64,000 bases of DNA from Iris pallida. Its lineage: Eukaryota; Streptophyta; Magnoliopsida; Asparagales; Iridaceae. Shown here piece by piece: positions 20,394-34,895 of the stretch. Below the pieces are notes generated by a model. That model searched no databases. It was not told the origin of the DNA and saw only the letters and a program-made list of their open reading frames with translations. Positions within the stretch are counted from its first letter, which is position 1, and every line of letters starts with the position of its first letter. A program made the translations under genes and the position numbers. The stretch spans positions 1,158,995 through 1,222,994 of the forward strand of contig JANAVB010023997.1 of assembly GCA_029216955.1 (NCBI GenBank), in the 5' to 3' direction.

Positions 20394-23300
20394 TGTCACG
20401 ACCCGCACCCATTTTTTGGGATGCGAGTGCATGCGCAAGTCTAGCCTACGCCGCAGTGTTGACGGTAGAACGCTGTCTAGCCCGCAATAAATAAGTGCTC
20501 ATAAAATAATGTCTTTATTTGCTCATTCACAAAATTAAACCAATTTACAATATCCCAAGGTTACATTTGAATATAAATACAATGTCTCACAAAATAGAAA
20601 AACAACTAACTTAAACTTTATGATCAACTCGACTATCTAACTAGTCTTCTAGGGTTTCGGCCTTCAAATATACCCGTATCTCCCCAAAGATCCAATGCAA
20701 AGAGTATCACGACTAATCTGAAAAAATAATTTTCAGTCAGGAGTGGAACAAGTATACATATGACAAGCTATTAAAAATATGATAGAAATTACAAAAACAT
20801 GAAATAGCATATGGGATATAAACTAGCAAGTAACTGACATCATAGTATATCAAAAAAAGGAACAAACAAACTCTATAACAAGATATAACAACTAGAAGGA
20901 AAACATGTAAATATGATGACATAGCAGGTGGTGAAGAAAACAAGATAAATTAAGTGAATCGACACCTATCTAAGTGTGTTGAAATATCGTGTTCGACATG
21001 TGAACGATTAGGGATAAATCTGGACAACTGCATGTGTCGTGTGCGGCTGCTATTCTTCACGAAAGACCATGGGATGGAAAAGGTAGTTCACACATCTACT
21101 GAGATATTTTTCCGGCCGACTAGTACTCATGGATTCAAACAGGTCACAAACACGGTAAACATGTAATACAATAGTCATGAACACAATAGTCACGAAATAT
21201 GATACATGTATGGAATCCATTATACTAACCTCGTGTAACAAGCGTGTCAGCAAAACATGTGGTGCATATGTATAACATGTATGGAAAAACTATCAGAAAA
21301 TAAAAGCAATCAGTATATGTACTTGCCTGCGGTCCTAAACAACAAGTGTGAATCGAGGTCCAAACTGTTGTCACACAAACCTATATATGAATTCACAGGT
21401 TACTTGGTGTAATGTGAGGGAAACAAGTTAAAATAAGTAAAAATAATGGTTTCTAGGTCAAACTGGTTCTCTATGGTCAAACTAGGTCAATCTGACTCAA
21501 AGGTTGATTTTTAAGGTCAAACTAGTCAATTGGTCAAATCTTGTCAAACCTAGGTCACTTCGCCTATTTCAACGTGTAGGTATTACTCTCTTACCTTTCC
21601 ATGTTATCATATCACGTCCATTAGGTAAATACCCATTACCTTAACTCTATCCATTACCAATCACATTACCTATAACAATATATCATACCATGACATAGGT
21701 ATACCTATATCCCCATTAAAGCATGTCTCTTAGGACATACCCTAAACCCTATCACAATACCCTAATACGCATTTACCTACCTTTAGGCACATTATCTATC
21801 ATACATGCATTCCCACATTACCTACTATAATCTCACTACATATCCTTAGCAATTTCTCTAACACAACACTCTCACATTCACTATCCTGACTTCACCAATG
21901 TGGCACACTTGTGTGTGCCACATTCACTCACACACACATTGGTATAAACAGTATATTTATAGGTACCTAGGACCCACACTTACACTCATGTCACTAGGTA
22001 TATATGTGTCGATATAGAGACACACACACAATTTCATATGAGTATCCCTACAACCTGGCTTAACTTGATTCCAAGCCTCACCTTCCTAGCACCTATACTC
22101 AGGTATATACCAATCTATTAACCACATATCACTTCACTGATTACCCATATAATTTGCAACATGTTACCAACCACCTGATACCCATATAGTACACATACAC
22201 ACAAACATCCCCCTCTCTACTAAGGGAGAGGCAAGCTACTACCCGCATACTGTAGAGCAGTTCCTGCCTGCTGCCTGCACAAGCTCTAAGGCCAAGACCT
22301 GTGCTAAGGGTCTCCCTACCCTCTTTCACCTGCTGCTCACAAGCGGCAGGTTACTGCTACTGCTTTCATGTAGGATACCAAGCCCTCCCTATTTCAAATA
22401 CACAGGAACAACACTCACCCTCTAAATATATATGTATATACCTAGGTTATATTGACACACTTACATATATATATATATACGTATATACCATATGTATTTA
22501 TATATCTAAACACGCACACATATACTATCCTAATTTCTCACACACCATACTGTCATATGGACAGTACCTCACTTAGGCACCTATTATTTATATGTATTGA
22601 TACTCTACACAATCCAAGATACCCTATTAGTATTTCACAAACCAACTTCATAAATATATATGTATGGAAGTTGTCATTGATACTTATCTAGAGGGCACCA
22701 ATCCTATTATCCTACTGTACATTGGACATTGATACACTCACATACAATACACTCTCTACTGGATACATGACTTCATTTCTCTCCCCTACATTACCTACAC
22801 ATATCTAACTGACACTTGTAGGATTTTACTACTGCAATTACCTATTGCACTCATATCCTAAACACAAGATACTCTAACAGGGACTGGAAGTCCCCCTCTC
22901 ATCACTAATGCATGTGCAATGAGGCCCCTTACCTCCTACCACTCCTACAGTTACTATACTGACTCAGGAAAACCTCCAATTCCTGTCAATGCTCCCAAAT
23001 GCCCTGCCTACTGCACTTGCGCAGGCCACCCAAGGCTCGCCTATGTCCTAGTTTCCTCGACGAGCCTACAGCTTTGCTGCAGCACCTACTGTACTAGACC
23101 TTCACATATATAAAGTTTAATACACCTCAATCCTCTCTCTGATTCCTGGTTCCTCTTATAGTCTGATAGGTCTCCAACCCATAGTTGTACCTGAACCTAC
23201 AGTTAACAGGTTTTAGGATACTCCCCTCCATTGCTGCATACATCAATTTCTACGGTTTCAACTGCGATGTACAGTTATAATATCTGTACACTTGTACACA

Positions 23301-23710
23301 GTCCTTTGGTGGATAATGTCTATTACGTCTGACATAGATTAGATGATAAGATGCCAGTTAGAATTTTCGAATCTCATTGAAACATAAATTCGAATATCCG
23401 TAGTCCATACACGTACCCATAATCCGCCTAAAAGAACTATATTCATTTGAAAATTAATCCCCCCTAACCTGTAACTTAGGATTCCTACTTGGCGATCCTT
23501 ACATGCTCTTATATTGGATTTGGAACTAAACTGCTAATGAGAGGTCAAGAATTACCTGTTTGAAGATTTGCCTCCAATGAGGTTTCAATGAACTGCTCGA
23601 AGGAGAAGGGAGACCCCTGAACTCGGCTTGATGAGGTATCCTCGGTTTCAATGGGGGAAGAGATTGACAGGTGATTTTGGAGAGAATATGGAGAAGATCG
23701 GCTGACATCC

Positions 23711-23814
<104 letters not shown>

Positions 23815-23935
23815 CTGTCTGATTTATGGGAAAGATAGGGAAATCTGATTTTAAACTCAGATTGGATAGTTGCTTGGCTATCAATAGGATTTGAAGATCT
23901 CCTATTTGAATTTGAAGCCAATTTCGAATGCAGGG

Positions 23936-24269
23936 TAGGGGTGCAACTCGGGCGGGTTGGGTCGGGTTTGAGGTCAACCCAAGTCCAACCCGATGAATCA
24001 TAAGCCTAGTCCGAGCCCAAGTCCGACCCAACCTCGGGTTTAATATATGAAGTCCAAGACCAAGCCCGGAGGAGCGGGTTGGGCTCGGATTGGGTCGGGT
24101 CCATCGGGTTAATTGGACTCTAATATAAAATTTTAAATAATTTTCAACAAAAGTAATATTAAACACATAATCAAATAACAATCAAGCCTTGATCGTTACA
24201 AAATATAAATTGAAATGAGAATTCTTTATAAGGAGTTAAAGAGTTTGGGTGGAGAAATTTAGGATTTAA

Positions 24270-24336
<67 letters not shown>

Positions 24337-24518
24337 TTCGGGTTTCGGGTTCTTTGGGTAACCCGACGCATGAACCCAAGCCCAACCCGATTTTTGATCG
24401 GGTTCAAATATTTTAACCCAAGCTCGAACCCGAACCCAAGTATCTTCGACCCTAACCAAACCCATTAGCGGGTTTACCCGATCGGGCTCGGGTTTAGCCC
24501 GCCCGAGTTGCACCCCTA
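23936..24518. mobile_element. hAT-type MITE
   Basis: The terminal inverted repeats are TAGGGGTGCAACTCGGGCGG at left and its complement at right (...CCGAGTTGCACCCCTA). A perfect 8-bp target duplication, ATGCAGGG, lies at 23928-23935 and 24519-24526. Eight-bp duplications and TAGGG..CCCTA ends are the hAT hallmark. The 583-bp element is non-coding, rich in GGGTTCGGG-like words, and carries an (AT)n run at 24273-24332. Confidence 0.9.
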
Positions 24519-24929
24519 ATGCAGGGAACTAAGTAGTCGATTAAACAGAGATTTGAATATTCTCCCCAAAGCCCTTCAACATTTGGTTTTTTTTTTTTTT
24601 GGCAAAACCCCCTTAAATAGTGTAGAGGATTTTCTAAGTAGAGTATTTCTTAAGTAGGAAAGGATCAAATCTAATAAATCTTTTTAAATCAAATACATCA
24701 TAGATTAGATTGATCAAATCTCAATCTTTTAATTAATCAAAATAATATTACTTAAAAATAATATCTAATAGTTCCTATAATTAAAAAAAGGATTTTATAA
24801 AATCAAATTTAAAATCATTGATAATAATTCAAATAATTATATAAAAATGTATTCCCACTTAGAAAAAATTTCAAAACTAAGTAAAATAAATAAAATTAAA
24901 AAAATTCGGAAGTGGACTTACAAATCTAC

Positions 24930-26436
24930 TATCACGTCCCGATTCCGTAGAATCGATAGTCGTCCCCCGAGCGTGATGCCGTACGAACCTAACTTGCGAT
25001 CGCACAAGGCATAGTCATAAGGTTATCCGAAATACCACAACAAGAGAGTGCGCAGAGTAAATTGAACACATTATATAGAAAAAACTTTGAGCTTTATTGA
25101 TAATGAACATCTACAAACTGACTCCATTACAAAATGAACATCGATGATATAGCTGTTCCATACATTGCACCCCTTTATACAACCAAAATATGCAGACACC
25201 TGGGATAGGGAAGAGTCGAGACATCTCAGCTTGGACAGTTGTAGAGTCTTCAAAAGAGATCGAGTCAAGGCTTCGCACGCACGGACGAAGCTTCAAAATA
25301 CATGAGCGCTGCCTTCAGTCACGCAGCACGTTCCTCCTGATTTATAGCATTTGTAGAGAGCGAGGATCAATACAATCAACGTGTACTGGCGAGTGGCTAA
25401 TTCTTTTTCATACTCTCATTTGGTTCAAGAATTTAGATAAAATATGCAACTTGTTTTAGTGATCTTTCTAGCCATCCTAGTCAGTTTCATGCAAGCAGTT
25501 TGATGGAACATAAATAGGGAGAATTTACGTTAGAACTTACCCACGGCAGAGCGTTCCATGCAACATAAAGCTTACCATGTTCTTTCCTGTCATATTGCAT
25601 AACATAAGTTTAACTAGTTCATAATTACGGAGGTCATTGGCATGAAAACCATTATGGACGTAGCTTGGTTTAGACGGTGCGCGTTCAACGTGGGTAGGGA
25701 GCCTCGTTGAAGGAGCACCAAATACCTGCGATATAATCCAACATAGCTATCGTGTTTCTTCCTAGGCTGGATCGGTCCCGTAGCCCCGGAATACCGTCCG
25801 AAGAAACAATCGCCCTTGTATACAAGTTGTCCATGACCGTGCTACGTTAACAAGTGATTTAAGGCACATTTTATGGTATCGTTGTGACAACTTTATAATT
25901 GATTTATTTCTTGTTTTTGAGATAGAGGGTCGAGGTAAAGGAGGTCAGCCACTCACCTTAATTTCTGTTTGAGGAGAGAGACTTGTTGGTCGCGCTAGAC
26001 ATCGCCTATGCGATTACCTGAAATCGCACAAGCAACTGATTAGAACACTGTATTCAAGGAGTTCGATATGTAAATGCGAGTTCGAAATGCAAGCCATGAA
26101 AACATTCACAAAAACATTCACAAAAACATTCACAAAAACGCATTCAGAAAACCAAATCCAAAACCAAAGCAAGTGCGGCATAAAAAACAGAGCAACGGGA
26201 GGTATCTCCCGACTCAGCCGCAGAGTCTATCCTCGAGGCGCAACCCGCTGAATAAGGGACTTGATTTCGAAGAAGCCTTTCCATAACAAAAAAAGGATCT
26301 TAATTCAATCGTTTCCGTTCGACCGATTCGATCGATCCTGACCTATCGGTCCCGACCGAATCGATAACGACAGTGTTCCTTTTTTACGTACCCCGTGGAT
26401 GGAGAACGGGACATGATGTAGGGACGGGGCACTACA
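24930..26436 (-). repeat. 3' LTR of element B
   Basis: On the + strand it runs from TATCACGTCCCGATTCCG to GGGGCACTACA. It aligns along its length with 38781-39518 plus 41996-42765 (CAAGGCATAGTCATAAGGTT, CAGCTTGGACA, CTGACCTATCGGTCCCGACC and others). It contains a short array of AAAACATTCACA at about 26097-26139. Confidence 0.85.
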
Positions 26437-26449
26437 CCATAACCAACTA

Positions 26450-27985
26450 AGAAAAAGTTTCATGCTCGAAACTTAAGAAAAGAACCTACCGCTAGGAAAA
26501 ATAGAGAAGGAAACTTTCCCTCATCTCCGACTCTAGTTTCCAGGTCGACTCTTCTCCCGTATGGTTCTTCCAGAGCATGCGAACGATAAGGAAGGCACGG
26601 TTTCGAAGTAGTTTATCCTTGCGCTCTACGATTTACACCGGCTCTTCAACATACGATAAGTCTGCTACAGATTCAGCTGACCAAAGTCTGCCACATGGCT
26701 TGGATCGTACACGTACTTCCGCAACTAAGTGACGTAGAAGAAATTATGCACATCCGATTGTGCTGGCGGCAATGCAATCTGGTAAGCTACTGGGGCGACT
26801 TGCTTTAATATCTCGAAAGGACCGACAAATCTTGGACTCAACTTTCCTTAAGCTCAAAATCTCGTGACTCCTCACATAGGCGTGACTTTCAGAAACACGT
26901 AATCGCCCTCCAGGAATTCAAGGGCCTGTCGGTGTGTATCGACATAGCTGTTTTACCGACTTTGTGCTATCTTCAATCTCTCTCGTATCAACTTAACTTT
27001 TTGTATGGTTTGCTCTACCAGTTCCGGGCCGAGTATCTGCCGCTCCCCGACTTCATTCCAGCAAATGGACGATCTGCACTTCTGACCGTACAAGGCTTCA
27101 TATGGCACCATTTGGATGCTGGACTGATAGCTGTTGTTATATGCAAATTTGGCCAACAGTAGATGAACGTCCCAGCTTGACTTCAAGTCGATTGCACAAA
27201 GGCATAATATATCTCCGAAAATCTGATTCATCCGCTCTATTTGGCCATCGGTCTGAGGATGATATGCTGAACTAAACTTCAACTTGGTCTCCATTGCTTA
27301 CTGAAGACTGCACTAGAAGCGTTACACGAATCACCCATCCCGATCTGAGATAATTCATACTGGAATCCCGTGCAGCCGAACTATTTCATCAAGATAGTTC
27401 TGAGCAAGGTAATCGACGCTCCAACTGACTTTAATGACAATAAAGTACGCTGACTTGGTTAGTTGATCGACGATGACCCAGATGGCATCGTTCTCCTGCG
27501 GCGTCTTTGGCAGGCCAACAACAAAGTTCATAGTGATGTGATCCCATTTCCATTCTAGAATAGCAAGGTTCTGCATCTTCCCGCCCGATCGCTGGTGCTC
27601 AGCTTTTACCTGCTGACAGGCCATACATTAAGACACGAAGAGTGCAATATCTCTTTTCATGCCGTGCCACCAAAAGACAATACGGAGGTCCTTATACATC
27701 TTGGTGCTGCCAGGATGCAAGGAATATTTTACATAATGCGCTTCTGACATTATTTCCTTGCTCTGGGTTATCCGGTACACATAGCCTGCCCTTCACACGA
27801 AATGTTCCCGATTCGTCCTCTGCAAAGTCAGACGTCTTCTCTGTTGATATCAACTTCCGCATTTTCTCCAGGTATGGATCATCCTTCTGAGCAGACTTGA
27901 TCTTTTCCAAAAGGCTTGATTCTGCGCCAGCTGCGCACCCACAAATCAAACTTGGAGTTCTATGCCCATTCATTCCAAGTCACAC
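26450..27985 (-). pseudogene. Integrase (with C-terminal tail) of element B, broken
   Basis: On the minus strand the zinc-finger region is partly readable: ...CMACQQVKAEHQ follows a stop inside the CxxC block. The catalytic core shows WDHITMNFVVGLP (first Asp), SDRDG (second Asp) and QTDGQIERMNQ (Glu). FAYNNSYQSSIQMVPYEALY follows. Stops and frameshifts occur near 27300-27355, at about 27630 and at about 27692. The tail (about 26600-26950) reads fragments like GPFEIL and [10 protein letters not shown], the region after the integrase core in Tekay-type elements. It would have inserted element cDNA into chromosomes. Confidence 0.82.
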
Positions 27986-28049
27986 AACAGTCGACTGTTG
28001 ATGGATAGTTAAGCTATGTACTTCCGACTCAGCACATCCGCCACAACAT

Positions 28050-29850
28050 TCTCCTTATCCGGTGTATAGTCGATTGACAAGTCGTAGTCTTTAATCAGTT
28101 CCAGCCATCGCCTCTACCGCAAATTCAGTTCTATCTGGGTGAAGAGATACTTGAGGCTCTTGTGGTCTGTATAAATCATGTACGCCATGCCATAAATATA
28201 GTGACGCCACAGCTTCAACGCAAACACAATTGTCGCTAATTCAAGGTCATGAGTGGGATAGTTCTTCTCATGCGGCTTGAGCTGTCTGGAAGCAAAAGAT
28301 ATCACCGTGTCTTGCTGCATGAGCACACACCCCAAACCCTGGCCAGAAGCATCACTGAAGATTTGAAATCCCTCGGTCCCTTCCAGAAGAGCGAGTATCG
28401 GGGCCAAAACGAGCCACTATTTTAGCTCTTGGAATGAAGCTTCACAGTCGTCTGACCACACAAACGACTCCCTTTTGAGTGAGACGAGTCAAGGGCGATG
28501 CGATCTTTACGAAGTCCTTCACGAAGCGTCTATAGTATCCCACCAAACCGAGGAAGCTTCGAATTTTACTGACTGACGCAGGCCGTTTCCAATCAACAAC
28601 TGCCTCAACTTTCTTCGGATCAACTGAAATGCCTTCAGCGGAGATGATGTGCTTAAGAAAAGATACGTTGTTTAGCTAAAACTCACGTTTGCTCCTCTTC
28701 GCAAACAACTGATTATCTCAGAAGGTCTGGAGTATGGTCCGCAGATGTTCTGCGTGTTGCGCTCGATCCTTCGAGTAGACGAGGATATCATCTATGAAGA
28801 CTACTACGAATTTATCGAAGAACGGATGGAACACCTGATTCATTAGATCCATGAAGGCTGCAGGAGTATTTGTCAGGCCGAATGGCATCACCAAGAACTC
28901 GTAGTGGCCGAAATGAGTACGGAAGGCAGACCTCGGCACGTCCTCTGGCTTGACCTTGAGCTGGTGATAACCCGATCGAAGATCAATCTTCGAAAATACC
29001 GTGGCACCTTGAAGCTGATCAAACAAATTGTTGATGCAGGGCAGGGGGTATTTGTTCTGGACGGTAGCTTTATTCAATTCCCAGTAGTCGATGCAGAGCC
29101 GCATCGACCCGTCTTTCTTCTTGACAAACAGCACATGCGCACCCCATAGTGAGACGCTAGGACGAATAAAATCTTTGTCGAGTAATTCCTGTAATTATAC
29201 CTTAAGATCTTTTAATTCTGTAGGGGCCATTCTGTACGGGGCCTTGAAAATCGGTCAAGTGTTGGGGAAGGTGTCAATAGTGAACTCAATTTCTCGATCG
29301 GGAGGCATGCCGGGTAGCTCGTCTTGAAACACGTCTGAGAATTCTGCCACAATGTCGGTTTGATCCGCGTTTGCACTATTCTGTCGCGTGTCTCGAACGG
29401 ACACCAAGTAGCCTTCGTATATGGAATACATCGAGCAAAGATCGTCGAGATCACTATGTAGGTTATCGACGCTTCGCCATACGAATACCAGAATTCAGGC
29501 TCCCCCGGTAGGCGGAAGGTGACCTTCTTTTCTGCACAGTCAATAGTGGCCGAGCAAGCGCCGAGCCAATCCATCCCCAGAATGATGTCATAGTCATAAG
29601 GTCCAGAACTATAGCATCTAGAGTTAATTTCCTCTCACCTATACATATGCAGCCGTCTCTACAGATAGTGTTTACAGGGATTTGTGTGCCCAATGGGATG
29701 CTAACGTTAAGGTTAAGGCCTAACGGTGCTATGGGGAATTTGTGTTCATCAATAAAATCTGTCGCTATAAAACTATGGGTAGCACTCTAATCGAACAGTA
29801 CACGGACAGGTTTATTATTAAATAGTAGTATACATGTCACGACTGTATCA
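28050..29850 (-). pseudogene. Protease-reverse transcriptase-RNase H region of element B, broken
   Basis: Protease end: DIILGMDWLGACSATIDCA at about 29510-29600. RT: a 138-residue open frame (29134-28718) with [32 protein letters not shown] (first Asp at residue 51) and [11 protein letters not shown] (catalytic Asp pair at residues 115-116). A stop follows LQTF, where family members continue. RNase H (28407-28060): [33 protein letters not shown] and [11 protein letters not shown], with its acidic residues present. The domain order is typical of Ty3/Gypsy. Confidence 0.88.
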
Positions 29851-29989
29851 GAGGCAAATGCCTCATCTTGAGTTATGGCTTAGACGTGACCTTGGGCATT
29901 GGGCGATGATCCTGCCCATTTTGTGGCACAGGTTGTTGGGCTCGAGGCACTGGTCCCTGGTTCCCTGGACCATGTTGCTGCTATTGAGG

Positions 29990-31190
29990 TACCGTTGGGT
30001 TCAGTCTTTTGGCTGGGCAATTTGAACTGAAGTGTCCCCTTTTACCACAGTTCCAACATCCTCCTTCAAGAACTTCGCAATCGACGGCTAGGTATCCAAA
30101 TCGGCGACATCTGTTACAGCGAGGTCCGGTGTTCCGTCCTTGGTATCCACTTTTGTGCCATTGTTCGGACGCTTCGTCACATTGTTTTCTCCTGCATGGC
30201 TAGGGCGCTTATGATTGTATGTATGCATAGTACCGGCAGCAACTGGGGGATATTGGCACTCAAGACGGAGAGCGTGATTTAGGGACTCGTCCATTGTCTT
30301 TTATTCCAAAACTGACACATGAGCAGAGATAGAGGGCCGCAGACCCACTTTAAACTGCCGAGCACGACTCTCCACTATAGGCAAGAATGCTTCAGCAAAC
30401 TTGACCAGTTTGTTGAACTCTGCTACGTACTGCCGTACCATCATATTTCCTTACTTTAACTGCATAAATTTATTCTCTTTTTCTTGTCGAACGGCTGCAA
30501 GGAGGTACTTGATTCTGAACGCCCGTCGGAAGGTGGCCTAAGAGATTGCCGCTGTCTCGTCGTCATGTCGGATCGCTCGCTTTTGCATGGCCCACCAGTC
30601 ATGCGTGTTCAATCGGAATAGAAGCTGAGCATACGCAACTTTCTTGGACTCATCAACGCCTAGAAGCTCGAACCAGTCTTCCAACTCCTCCAACCAATCG
30701 ATCGCCAAAGAAGGGTCTTCAGTACCGCAGAAGGACATGCGACAATTTTTTGTGAATTTTGACACCTCAAAGTTGGAACTCCTTGGTATTGCAGGTAGTC
30801 GCTCGGGTACCTCCGGCTCGATAACGATCGGTTGGACCGCAGGCTCGGTTATGGCATGAGTCGTTGCAGAGTTGCCTGTGTGGACGATTTGCTAAAGAGT
30901 ATCAAGCTGCTTCTGCTACAACTTGAATTGTGCATCGAATCGGACCTCGAACTGAGTCTACCGCGCCTCAGCTTGTCTCCGTTGGTCTTCAACGTGCTAT
31001 CGATGCTATTTGTTTAGGCGCTGATTGGCCTCGGCCTGACATTGTTGCACTGGATGTGCATCATCCGTTCCATGGGTTCCATGGGGGCGTTTGAGGGTCC
31101 CTCTCCCAAGCTGCTCGAGCTACTCGAAGCACTTACTTCGTTCCCGCCCACAGCTTCTCGGACTTCTGGGATAGGAGACAACTCATATTA
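29990..31190 (-). pseudogene. gag of element B, broken
   Basis: The minus strand reads DPSLAIDWLEELEDWFELLG, FRLNTHDWWAMQKRAI and, further on, FNKLVKFAEAFLP, the plant Gypsy retrotrans_gag domain. A CCHC zinc knuckle CWNCGKRGHFSSNC is intact at 30017-30058. Several stops break the frame (for example near 30305 and 30540). The true start is uncertain; about 31190 is a guess from the leader length. Confidence 0.75.
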
Positions 31191-31293
31191 GTCTCAAGAA
31201 ATATTACGGACTCACTGTATGAAACAACTCATCTCATCGACATGAGGTCAAAGGTTCGAGACTCAAACAGAAGGCCAAAGGATGTAAAGCTGT

Positions 31294-31305
31294 GCTCTGA
31301 TACCA
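31294..31305 (-). promoter_or_regulatory. Primer-binding site of element B
   Basis: The + strand reads GCTCTGATACCA, the complement of TGGTATCAGAGC, three bases from the 5' LTR start (TGTCACGCCC at 31309). This shows that only 10 bp of that LTR precede the insertion of C. Confidence 0.9.
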
Positions 31306-31887
31306 TTATGTCACGCCCTGTCACGACCCGCACCCGGTTTTCGGACGCGAGCTCGTGAGCAAGCCAGCTACGTATCGAGCGGACTCCAGCCCGACTCGAG
31401 TACGTATAAGCTGTCAAGGTCATGGTATCATGGCTAATCTAAACTATATCTCAATCCACAGAAAATATATAAAACAAGAATGAACAAGTATGGATCATGG
31501 TCTGCAGCCCATTAGCATATTGTTCGATTAGACTCTAAGAATGATATGAGTCTATAATAAACAGAGTATATCATGGTACTGAATATAAAGCACGAAAGGA
31601 TAATAAAGAAATACCATAAGCAAGTACCTGTATCAAACATCGCAATCCTCTACCATCCTGCTCTGCTAACTAACTCCATGCAGTCGCTAAACCTGAAGAG
31701 ATCATCAGGTCCTCAGAGGACTAGAAAGATACATAAAACATGCCTATCTAACAATTTAATCATGTAATAATATATACTGGGTATAAACAGGAGCTAGACA
31801 GGAGACTGACAAGTGGCTACTGACAGGTAACTATGAACTCGGATACGGGATCAAGTATGCATAAATGAACTGCTGGTAGATCAATGG

Positions 31888-32095
31888 ATACCAACCCTCG
31901 CCCCGATTGTGGACTCGCAGGTCAGTTTCAAGACAAGTCACCCTCGCCCCGATTGTGGACTCGTAGGTGCAAAGGACAACCCTCGCCCCGATTGTGGACT
32001 CGCAGGTTGTTTCAAGACAAGTCACCCTCGTCCCGTATGTGGACTCGCAGGTGCAAAGGACAACCCTCGCCCCGTGTGTGGACTCGCAGGTTATG
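31888..32095. repeat. Minisatellite in LTR 1 of C
   Basis: Five copies of CCCTCGCCCCGATTGTGGAC plus TCGCAGGT are separated alternately by a GTTTCAAGACAAGTCA-type or a GCAAAGGACAA spacer. The matching array in LTR 2 lies at about 36059-36260. Overlapping + and - frames here are by-products of the repeat. Confidence 0.85.
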
Positions 32096-32489
32096 GGAAA
32101 GACAAGGAATAGCAGTTCACTCACACAGACTTGCAGACACGACTCAGTTAAGACACGGATGAAGACACGACAAGACCCAATCACGATACACAAGAGAACC
32201 AATCCAATATGAACTAACAAGGCTAACCATGTATAAGGACTATAGCTATACTGGCATGTACGATATACAAATCACAAGTAATAACCAACTAGTAAAACCA
32301 TATAATAATAGAAATATGCATGTAAATAAACTGTAGAGGGAGGCAAGGTATACTTGCCTGGTGGCAGCACGAAGAATCAATAAATACCGTCAACTGGTAC
32401 ACCATAACGTCCAAGTCATCACAACTGTCTCCGAAAGCTAAAACAAACATTGCCAACATTCTTAGAATAGTCAAATTAGCTTGGATTGC

Positions 32490-33037
32490 CTGTCCTTAAG
32501 TCCAATTCTGGATATAGGGGCAAAACGGTAATTTCGGGCAAAAACGATGTCCGCCGTTGGACCCGCTTTGCACCGAAAAGCGTGCCAGAGTCAATGGTCT
32601 CTAAAGATGCCAAACTACATGTTTATGGATTCAGTTTTCTGATACGAACCCAACCGTATGTCCAAAGTTGGATTCCGGCGGACCGTGCACAAAATTGCCC
32701 GTTGAGTCGGATCGTAGGGCCCGCAAAACGGTGATTTTCTCAACTGTCTCAGAATCGGACCAAACTTGGCATACAGGACCAAAAAAACGATACGGTCCTG
32801 TCGGCGCCAGTTTTGTCTCGATTTGACGAGCGTGCACAAAGTAATTGGGAAATTTGCACAAAGGCCGATACGGGAAATTTTGACGGATACACATCAAATT
32901 CGTCGCGCACACGCGACCAATTCGAATTCCGTCAAAGCCCACACGACCACGAAGCCGTTACGCAGCTTTCGATGCCTTCGATTCGTGACCACGTCGCCTG
33001 GTTTGGCGGGACGCACGTCGTGTGGATGAATTTCTAA
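32490..33037 (-). repeat. Conserved long-LTR block, copy in C LTR 1
   Basis: It shares ordered words with 36656-37203, 51475-52016 and 62680-63215: GTTGGACCCG, TTTGCACCG, CAAACTACAT, TATGTCCAA, TCAGAATCGGACCAAACTTGGCATACAGGACC (given here in full only by position, 32750-32781) and AATTTTGACGGATAC. The minus-strand frame of 32631-32942 is open and begins MGFDGIRIGRVCATNLMCIR. Confidence 0.8.
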
Positions 33038-33866
33038 GTTTCTAAAACAGATTTTTCATGAACTTTGAAAATAGTTTAACAACACTATAATCGATGCAAA
33101 CAACATCCATAAACGGGGTTGCCATCTTGTATATGTTGTCAACAAACGTGTTCTATTAGATTTTGAAATCCCTAACTGGATTGGCCAATTTTGGCCTTCC
33201 AAAACAGTGGTTTCGCTTTCGAAACTGCTCTGTTTCGAACAGATTTTCGTCGATTTTTGAGAGGGTTTTTCGGACTGATTAATACAATCTAAAGGAAAGT
33301 ATTTGCAGGTATTAGAAGGTGTATAGGTTGTGAGTATACCTGATTAAATGATTCACAAAACGACCCCCTGTAGGCGACGAATCGTCGTCATGAAGTTTGG
33401 GCCAAGGCTGCCTCTGCTTTCACTTGTTTCCAGTCGCGCATGCTATTCCGGCCGACCACGGCCGCGCGCGGCGGGTGTCGTCGGCGGCCGAGTGTGCGCA
33501 CGAAAGCCTGGGTCGGGGAGGGGCGCCGTGGCGTGGGTATAGCTAGGGTTTAGATGGGATTCTCCCGATCGCGTTTATACGCGTACGTATTTGTACAGGG
33601 CTCGAGGGGGCGCTGTTACGCGATGGTGTGGGGCTGGTTTAAGCTTGGTTGGGCCGGGCCTGCATTGGTCTGGGCTGGGGCTCTGCGGGCTCGATCTTAA
33701 TTGCAGCTGGGGTCTTTGCTTGGAATAGGGAAGTTGGGCCCGGGCTGGCCTGTGTGGCTGGGTGCTCGGGCCTGGCTTAGTTTGTTTTGTTTTTTTTCCT
33801 TATTCTTCTTTTCCTATTTCTTTTAATACTTCTTTTTATTTATTTCTTTTTATTTATATCTTTTTG

Positions 33867-34168
<302 letters not shown>

Positions 34169-34895
34169 GCACAAACATATATTATTCTACATAATTTCTA
34201 ATTAGCATCTTAATGCTATATATATAGATATACTTATCTAAATTAATAACCAAGGATTTATTTACTGCATAAATAATACACTTCATATCAATCATAAACA
34301 TAAAATAAATAAAATATAAACCAAGAGTGGTTTTGGTGAACCTAACCCGCATACCCTTTATTTGGCTCAGAAAATCATATAATTTTCGTAAAACACTATT
34401 TAATAATATTAATACCCATAGTCTACCTATAACAAATATTTAGAAAATAATTGCCAATTCCTAAAAATATATACAAAATATTTGCATATATCAAACATGT
34501 GTACAAGACCGTATTTGGTCCCACTACATGTCTACATGGGCTTGGATTTGACTTGGGCCCAATCTGGACAGGTTCGGTCCAACCGGGTTTCCCTAGAACT
34601 CAATAATATAATTAAATAATAAAAAAATCTTCGGTACGGTTTACGTTGCAACTTGGCCTGGTTTTCCTAATTAGGACACTCATATGGCCCTGCATTCCCC
34701 TACCATGGCTAAACACTAGTCAAAGCACGCTACTGCACTATCCGTGCCATGATTCCTAGTCGTCTGGTACTTCAAAACTCAACCATGGCTAAATCATCTA
34801 CCGTAATAATTAACTAAATAAACATTTATAAAATTCTAAAATCACTATTTAAATAAAAAATATTTCGAGAAAATTCTCCGGGAAAGGAAGCTACA

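Noticed and set aside
27642..31017. + strand frames in the pol region of element B
   Set aside because: They are shadows of minus-strand protease, RT and integrase, whose motifs are clear on the other strand.
31888..32095. CRISPR-like array of repeats with alternating spacers
   Set aside because: The repeats are in a plant LTR, the spacers are only two recurring sequences, and no cas genes exist. It is a minisatellite.
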